This document shows, in pieces, positions 14,460-18,776 of a stretch of DNA of 18,776 bases. Each line of letters opens with the position of its first letter. Position 1 is the stretch's first letter. The position numbers and the translations under genes were made by a program. The notes under the pieces are model-generated. The model did no database searches. It was not told the origin of the DNA and worked only from the letters and a program-made list of their open reading frames with translations. The stretch comes from CAZNDN01 sp964571815 (GTDB taxonomy: Bacteria; Fibrobacterota; Chitinivibrionia; Chitinivibrionales; WJKA01), in NCBI GenBank assembly GCA_964571815.1, contig CAZNDN010000082.1, forward strand, positions 1-18,776. Reading direction: 5' to 3'.

Positions 14460-15461
14460 TTACATTTTGACATGCGGTTTGATTACCGCAACCTTGTTTT
14501 CGCGCATCGCCTTCTGCAGCCTGAGATACATTGCATCGTCGGAATACGTGCCGATAATCGCCCCGCCCGAGCCGGTGAATTTCGCGCTCGCGCCCGTGCT
14601 GCGCGCTGTTTCCACCATCGTGCGATTGCCCGGGCTGATCCGGCACACCTCGGCGCGCAGATCGAAATTGCGATTCATGAGCGGACCGAGTAGTTCGGTG
14701 TTGCCGGTTTTCAGGGCCGACGCGAACCGGTCGGTGAGGGAAGACCATTCCTCGATAGCCGCAAGCACCCTCTTGTCTCCCGAGCGGTACCGGTGGGCGA
14801 GCCTGCCGTGCGTCACCTCCGACCCCTCGGCGAGGTCGGTCCGGTATGCAAGGTAGAAATTGGGAATCGTGGAAACCGGCAGTCGCGAGTACCGGCCGTA
14901 CCCGCGCGTTTCCATGAGTTCGCGATTGAAATCCATGGCAATAAGGCCGCCGTCGAAGGCCTGCGCCACGCGATCCTGCAACCCCGCCCCGATCAACAGC
15001 TCGTCCTTTTCCACCGCAAGGACAAGATTCGCAAATGAATGGACGGGAATCTCCAGGCCGTAAAACGCCGCCATGGCCCGCACCGCCGCGGTGATAATCG
15101 CGCTGGATCCGGCAAGGCCCAGCCGGTGCGGGATGGTGGAGTGGTAGCGAAGGGTGAAGTTGTTCTTTTCCAGGGCAATGTCGTGCTCGCGACAGTACTC
15201 GTAGAAGAGCTTCACCGCGGCTTTCAGAAGACGTATCCCGCCGTAATACCCGTACGTCTTGACATCGTGAAACACGTGCTCCAGGGACCGGAACGTCGAG
15301 TGGTCCCGCTCGCTGGGCATAATCTGCAGGTCGGGCGACTCATACAGCGTGACCTCCGCATGGAAGTCGGTAAAAACGAAAGCGATCGTCTTGCCGTAGT
15401 ACCCGTCGGAAGGATTGCCGATCAGGGCGGCACGAGGATAGGAGCGGTAGTTGAGTATCAT
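14460..15461 (-). CDS. GHMP-family sugar kinase resembling plant glucuronokinase
   Basis: 333 residues. It phosphorylates, most likely, the anomeric C1 of a sugar or uronic acid with ATP. GHMP motifs: IGNPSDGYYGKTI (14-26), the ATP-binding PHRLGLAGSSA (111-121), catalytic-region GLQDRVAQ (160-167) and C-terminal AKFTGSGGAIIG (293-304). From memory, several stretches match Arabidopsis glucuronokinase closely: GNPSD-Y-G-TI near the start, GYYGG-RLL, the GL-GSSAI loop, AGLQDRVAQ, MDF and LMN-NFD. That makes glucuronokinase the best match within GHMP enzymes, above galactokinase or mevalonate kinase. The ATG at 15461 has only a weak site (GGTAAG). It is the first gene of a two-gene unit with galU and has a good promoter about 140 bases upstream. 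The exact substrate is inferred and remains open. Confidence 0.85.
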   Translation of the reverse strand: MILNYRSYPRAALIGNPSDGYYGKTIAFVFTDFHAEVTLYESPDLQIMPSERDHSTFRSLEHVFHDVKTYGYYGGIRLLKAAVKLFYEYCREHDIALEKNNFTLRYHSTIPHRLGLAGSSAIITAAVRAMAAFYGLEIPVHSFANLVLAVEKDELLIGAGLQDRVAQAFDGGLIAMDFNRELMETRGYGRYSRLPVSTIPNFYLAYRTDLAEGSEVTHGRLAHRYRSGDKRVLAAIEEWSSLTDRFASALKTGNTELLGPLMNRNFDLRAEVCRISPGNRTMVETARSTGASAKFTGSGGAIIGTYSDDAMYLRLQKAMRENKVAVIKPHVKM

Positions 15462-15601
15462 GCCGGCTTACCGATTCAGTTGCATTGCCGGGGCGATGCT
15501 GCCGCCCCGCACTGTTGGCGTTGAAATGTCCGGCTGTGTCACCGACCGCTTACTGAATCGATTCCGGTCGACAGTCCCGCCGGGGAAGCACGGAGATTAT
15601 A

Positions 15602-15630
15602 AAAATATTCCGCCCGCGGGCCGGAGTCAA
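15602..15630 (-). promoter_or_regulatory. Sigma-70 promoter of the GHMP kinase-galU unit
   Basis: On the minus strand, TTGACT (15630-15625), a 17-base spacer, TATTTT (15607-15602); TATAAT follows at once (15601-15596). Transcription would start near 15595 and give a leader of about 130 bases. It is the only AT-rich spot in the gap between the kinase and the next gene. Confidence 0.7.
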
Positions 15631-15641
15631 TTCGCCGGCCC
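15618..15641. promoter_or_regulatory. Inverted repeat around the -35 box, candidate operator
   Basis: GGGCCGG (15618-15624) and CCGGCCC (15635-15641) are perfect 7-base arms separated by ten bases that contain the whole -35 hexamer. A repressor dimer bound here would block RNA polymerase. GC-rich arms can arise by chance. Confidence 0.35.
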
Positions 15642-15709
15642 ATACCGGGGCTTTCATGAGGGCTCACGGTCGCGAAAAGATATGAGGCGCGGTCGTTTCC
15701 CCCTGGCCC

Positions 15710-16537
15710 CTAAAAACGAAGCCGGGCAAGTAGTCCCACGCCGTCGCCGCCGCGCACGGTGGGCACAAGAGAAAACGCCGGCTCTCCTTCGTGCTCTTCC
15801 ACCTTGTCCCGCAGTCTCTTTACGTACACTATCGACTTGATACAGGCAATTCCCCACAACGCGTCGCGGCCCAGTCCGAAGACGGATCCCACCACAGCCG
15901 TCGAAGGGTCTTCGGTCAGCTCGACCGAGAGATTGGAGATCAAGGCGCCCCCGGCACAAATCCAGCCGAGGCCGTAGAACAGCCATACGCGGTTTCGGGG
16001 CGGATTCTTGTAGCTGTAGGTGTATTCATCGTAGGCCTTGGACGCCTGCGTACAGGCAACCGGTACTCCCACCATTCGCAGTGCCGTAACCGCTCCGCCC
16101 GCGGTCGAAAGCATGATTGCCCCGCCCGGGCCGATTGTATCGACATCCGCCCCGGCGATAATGGCTCCCACGGCAAGATCGATACCTGCACCGGTAAAAA
16201 AGGCGGCCGTCCCACCGACCGCCTTCCGACGATATTCGGAGAAATTCAACGACGACGTCGCGAACTCGCTGATATACCGCGACCCTTCACCTTCGGGCGG
16301 CTGCAACAGTTCCCGCGTGGCCCTATCAACCGGTTTCAAGGTGGTATCCGTTTCGCTCTCCTGAGCAATGCCGGAGAAGAGAATACCCGAGAAGACAATC
16401 ACCGCAACCGGGAATGCCCAACAGATTCCCGGCACCATAGCCGCCGCAATTCGAAGGAAGCCCGCAGTTTGCTTCCGGAAGCAACCACGCATTTCGTGTA
16501 CCCAACGGTGCGCATCAACTGTCGATTCCATCCGCAT
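15710..16537 (-). CDS. Unrecognised glycine-rich membrane protein with barrel-like C-terminus
   Basis: 275 residues, family not recognised. A basic N-terminus (MRMESTVDAHRWVHEMRGCF) leads into a hydrophobic segment (about 36-58, ending FSGIAQE) that is either a long signal peptide or an anchor. Two or more Gly/Ala-rich hydrophobic segments follow (FFTGAGIDLAVGAIIAG; GGAIMLSTAGGAVTALRMV; LFYGLGWICAGGALI). The C-terminus VGLLARLRF alternates and ends in Phe, as do proteins handed to the Bam machine, so outer-membrane association is conceivable but conflicts with the helix-like segments. The frame opens with GTG 16555; ATG 16537 has GAGGA about seven bases upstream and is preferred. It lies 161 bases after the lipoprotein gene on the same strand and is probably in one unit with it. 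Confidence 0.7.
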   Translation of the reverse strand: MRMESTVDAHRWVHEMRGCFRKQTAGFLRIAAAMVPGICWAFPVAVIVFSGILFSGIAQESETDTTLKPVDRATRELLQPPEGEGSRYISEFATSSLNFSEYRRKAVGGTAAFFTGAGIDLAVGAIIAGADVDTIGPGGAIMLSTAGGAVTALRMVGVPVACTQASKAYDEYTYSYKNPPRNRVWLFYGLGWICAGGALISNLSVELTEDPSTAVVGSVFGLGRDALWGIACIKSIVYVKRLRDKVEEHEGEPAFSLVPTVRGGDGVGLLARLRF

Positions 16538-16698
16538 AGTAGTCCTCGTTGTCACTCAACCCCGCACATGAAGGTGCTGTCGGCGGCTGGTTTTCCGGTC
16601 CCGTTCCACGTTTCCTTCCCGGCCACAGGAAAGGTTCCCGGTGTGCACGGTAGTGGAGCTGGAGCCCTCCCTTGCGACGGCACCAATTGCGCCTCGTA

Positions 16699-17853
16699 TC
16701 AATACGGCCCCCGGGGCAAGCTGAGAAGCATGAGCACAGTCAGCACACCACCGAGTACCCGGAGAGTCACGGCGGCGGCATTAACTCCCGCGTCCAGCAG
16801 CTCAAACCGGACCCGGTACACTACCGCGGTGGGGCCGGATCCTTCTGGAGCAGGATTGAAGGGAATCTCTCTGAGCCTGCGAATGACCTGATTCTGCAGT
16901 ACGGTGTCGCCGACCGTTGATTTCAGTTTGGTCACATGGGTGACCTGCCCCGCCTCGTCAATTCCCATGAGCAGGTACAGGTCACCGAAAATCCACAGGC
17001 TCTGATCCAGACGTTGCCGCTGATACTGATAGAAAATCGCTTCTTTGCCCTGAAGGTGTTCATAGATCGATTTCGCCGTCCTGGCCCCTTCGACCACGTA
17101 CAGTATCTTGTTCAGTTCGCAGATCGAATCCAGGAAACCACGATCATAAGCAATTGGAACCGAATCGATATCATCCTCCCGGGAATCCGGAGTATCCACA
17201 ACCTCCGGCGCAATTCCCAGCACAGCCGCCACCGTGTCCGCTATCCCCGAAACAGCCTCGTCAAGAGCCAGGCTCATGGTCGCGGCTACGCCCGGTCCGG
17301 TGGGGGGCAACTCGCCCGGACGGGTTATTCCGGTGGAGTCACGACAATTCAGAAGCGTCTCGTCACCGCGATCGAGGCGAATCCGCATGGAAAGATCGGC
17401 CATGTAGTAATTGACATTGGCACGGGCCGATGCCGAAATCACCGTCCCGCTCAGGACCGGGGCCCGCGTTCCGGCTCGGGCGGTAATCACCGCCATACCT
17501 CGGCGGGTCAACTCCCGCCTGATTTCATCGGTTATCCAGGGGCCCAGGGGTTGGGACAAAGAGACCTGCGAGCTGTCTTGAAAGCGAAGCCCTCGTTTCA
17601 GCAGCAGACTGTCGGTGATTCGGCGCTTGTCGGTGAACTCCTCGACCACGATAGCGTCCCGTGGGCCGGTAGTGTCAACCGAACGCTCGTCGGACGAGGC
17701 GGCCTCGGAGGGATACGGAAGTGAAACGGAGGTTATTTCGCTGGAGCACCCCGGATGAACAAAGCACACCGCGCACGGAAGCAACACCGCTAACCATCTC
17801 AGCCGGCCTGCCGACGCCCGCATTCGAAATCGTCGCAATGGCATCTCGCGCAT
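16699..17853 (-). CDS. Lipoprotein with AgmX/PglI-like C-terminal domain
   Basis: 384 residues from the chosen start. A basic n-region, hydrophobic core and lipobox FVHPGC (Cys36) make it a lipoprotein. Residues after about 65 (IVVEEFTDKR, then PWITDEIRRELTRRGMAVI) resemble the folded part of YajG-type lipoproteins. A helical stretch (LDSICELNKILYVVEGARTA) leads to a domain at about 283-353, LYLLMGIDEAGQVTHVTKL through LREIPFNPAPEG and YRVRFEL. This matches the AgmX/PglI C-terminal domain, a TonB-C-like fold known from gliding and adventurous-motility proteins. A hydrophobic C-terminal segment (about 359-384) follows. The frame is open to 18021, but its first 54 codons look non-coding; ATGs at 17859, 17853, 17844 and 17823 are all possible, and 17853 has GGA eight bases upstream. 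Confidence 0.75.
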   Translation of the reverse strand: MREMPLRRFRMRASAGRLRWLAVLLPCAVCFVHPGCSSEITSVSLPYPSEAASSDERSVDTTGPRDAIVVEEFTDKRRITDSLLLKRGLRFQDSSQVSLSQPLGPWITDEIRRELTRRGMAVITARAGTRAPVLSGTVISASARANVNYYMADLSMRIRLDRGDETLLNCRDSTGITRPGELPPTGPGVAATMSLALDEAVSGIADTVAAVLGIAPEVVDTPDSREDDIDSVPIAYDRGFLDSICELNKILYVVEGARTAKSIYEHLQGKEAIFYQYQRQRLDQSLWIFGDLYLLMGIDEAGQVTHVTKLKSTVGDTVLQNQVIRRLREIPFNPAPEGSGPTAVVYRVRFELLDAGVNAAAVTLRVLGGVLTVLMLLSLPRGPY

Positions 17854-18051
17854 TCGCATAGTCCGATCGATACGGCCCCGCCTCCACCGATTCAGGGTCT
17901 TCGTCCCAGGCGCAGCGCCGCCGCACCCCGATGCGAGCCGGGTCCCGGCCGTTGCACGAACAGGGGCGACCACCGTTCTCCGGCGTGCAGCAGCGTTCAT
18001 TCCGGTCGCCCGGATCGGCATTTGCGTTAGTGGCCCTTTCGTTCAGCCCCC

Positions 18052-18081
18052 AAAATAATTCCTCTCTTCGAAGCCAGTCAA
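18052..18081 (-). promoter_or_regulatory. Sigma-70 promoter of the lipoprotein gene
   Basis: On the minus strand, TTGACT (18081-18076), an 18-base spacer, TATTTT (18057-18052). It has the same hexamers as the kinase-galU promoter, and its spacer ends in GGAAT against GGAA there. Confidence 0.6.
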
Positions 18082-18099
18082 ACGATGAGAAAGCGAAAG

Positions 18100-18125
18100 C
18101 TTACCGGACCACCTGGTCCGGCAAG
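18100..18125. repeat. Palindrome upstream of the lipoprotein promoter
   Basis: CTT-A-CCGGACC, loop ACCT, GGTCCGG-C-AAG: 7 perfect pairs plus 3 more after one mismatch, centred about 34 bases upstream of the -35 box. No T run follows, so it is an operator candidate more than a terminator. Confidence 0.45.
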
Positions 18126-18171
18126 CCGGTGTCGTGATGCCTCGCCCGGATCGCCGCCTTCGGCCGGCGCG

Positions 18172-18204
18172 AAAAAAACGGCCCGCTCCCGAAAGAGCGG
18201 GCCG
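18172..18204 (-). terminator. Rho-independent terminator of the partial gene
   Basis: On the minus strand, CGGCCCGCTC (18204-18195), loop TTTCGG, GAGCGGGCCG (18188-18179), then seven T (18178-18172). A perfect 10-bp GC stem and U tract, 31 bases after the stop of the gene ending at 18236. Confidence 0.95.
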
Positions 18205-18235
18205 CAACTAATCATTCCGCGCTGCCGGGGTTGGA

Positions 18236-18776
18236 TCAGACTTTCTTCTTGCCCCGCATCTCCACCGCGAACCGGACCGTCATCTCGCCCTTCTCGCTGT
18301 TGATATCGTCCAGGAAGTGGATCTCTCCCACCACCTCCATCTCCGCGAGCGACTCGTCCTTGACCGCCTCGGTGAATTTCGGGAAATTCATGGTCTTGAA
18401 AATCTCCCGGTGGGCCGCGAGCCCCTCTTCCATGTCACCGACAGTCACCACGGGCGTGAGTGAGCCTTCGGGCGGCGTAGTGATGATCTTGACCAGGTTG
18501 CCTTCCTCGTCGACATAGTAAATCGACAGCACGCACCGCACGTCCCGGTTGGCATCGATAAACCCGCCCTTGTCGGTGGCCGTGGCCCCGAAACCGGTGA
18601 TACCCATGGTCTCCAAATCGATATCGTTCTCCGCAACCACATCCCGCACCTCGTCCAGGTCGATCTCCTCCCCCACCGAAACCCGGCTTGCCGGAATATC
18701 TTTCATGGTAAAGCCGAAATCGAACGTATCCGCGGCCGCAACCACGATCCCGTCGCCCCCCTTCTGGACGTCATCA
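18236..18776 (-). CDS. Unrecognised protein, 3' part only (5' end outside the window)
   Basis: The frame is open without a stop to the window edge, so at least 179 residues are present and the start is missing; the GTG at 18745 need not be the start. The product is acidic in most of its length, with mixed beta and helix (VLSIYYVDEEGNLVKIITTP; KFTEAVKDESLAEMEVVGEI), ends in the basic RGKKKV and contains a single Cys. No membrane segment is visible. No family is recognised. The stop (TGA at 18236) is followed by a strong terminator, which marks this as the end of a transcription unit that begins to the right. Confidence 0.85.
   Translation of the reverse strand, partial: DDVQKGGDGIVVAAADTFDFGFTMKDIPASRVSVGEEIDLDEVRDVVAENDIDLETMGITGFGATATDKGGFIDANRDVRCVLSIYYVDEEGNLVKIITTPPEGSLTPVVTVGDMEEGLAAHREIFKTMNFPKFTEAVKDESLAEMEVVGEIHFLDDINSEKGEMTVRFAVEMRGKKKV

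Larger units (their letters stand above)
17854..18235. other. Intergenic region upstream of the lipoprotein gene
   Basis: These 382 bases hold the lipoprotein promoter, a strong palindrome and the terminator of the gene to the right. Between the promoter and the gene is a leader of about 190 bases in which the lipoprotein frame stays open by chance (Arg/Ala/Gly-rich), with no recognisable RNA element. Confidence 0.5.

Noticed and set aside
15791..16891. 366-residue plus-strand open frame opposite the membrane protein and lipoprotein
   Set aside because: Low-complexity Arg/Gly-rich translation without ribosome site; the minus-strand frames have a signal peptide and lipobox.
17854..18021. N-terminal extension of the lipoprotein to 18021
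   Set aside because: The residues look non-coding (Arg/Ala/Gly-rich) and would bury the signal peptide.
1..18776. CRISPR array, tRNA/rRNA genes, IS ends, phage genes or restriction systems
   Set aside because: No regularly spaced repeats, no cloverleaf, transposase, integrase or nuclease motifs noticed on reading both strands.

Overview
The window is a gene-dense stretch of a GC-rich (roughly 60% by eye) bacterial chromosome. The organism has two membranes: there is an LpxH-type lipid A enzyme, an Omp85-family outer-membrane barrel, a lipoprotein with a clear lipobox and several exported proteins. The TraR/DksA-family protein has lost its zinc ligands, in a form I associate with Bacteroidota and related FCB-group lineages. 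A high-GC FCB-type phylum such as Fibrobacterota, Gemmatimonadota or a candidate relative is therefore a reasonable but unproven guess. I see no tRNA, rRNA, IS element, prophage gene or CRISPR array.

Layout. (1) 1-3687, minus strand: thiC, prmA, pyk, a tightly packed run with overlapping ends. (2) 3688-4040: divergent control region. (3) 4041-9877, plus strand: a zinc-less DksA-like regulator; an Omp85 barrel overlapping an exported repeat-type protein; an 81-residue unknown; an 87-residue membrane/coiled-coil protein; a 61-residue very acidic protein behind a near-consensus promoter; and lpxH. Much of this set concerns the envelope. (4) 10064-13471, plus strand: an HDOD protein with a dead receiver-like N-terminus, followed by an HD-GYP protein with an altered metal site. 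This looks like a signalling pair. (5) 13493-15461, minus strand: a GHMP kinase closely resembling plant glucuronokinase, followed by a GalU-type uridylyltransferase. Together they could convert a free sugar to a UDP-sugar. A good promoter with an inverted repeat around its -35 box precedes the pair. (6) 15710-17853, minus strand: a lipoprotein with an AgmX/PglI-like C-terminal domain and a glycine-rich membrane protein. (7) 18236-18776, minus strand: the 3' part of an unrecognised gene ending in a textbook terminator.

No unmistakably new system is present. The best leads are the glucuronokinase-like/GalU pair, the HDOD/HD-GYP pair, the acidic small protein with unusually strong expression signals, and the lipoprotein/membrane-protein pair. 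All functions are read from motifs and remembered family patterns; no database search was run.
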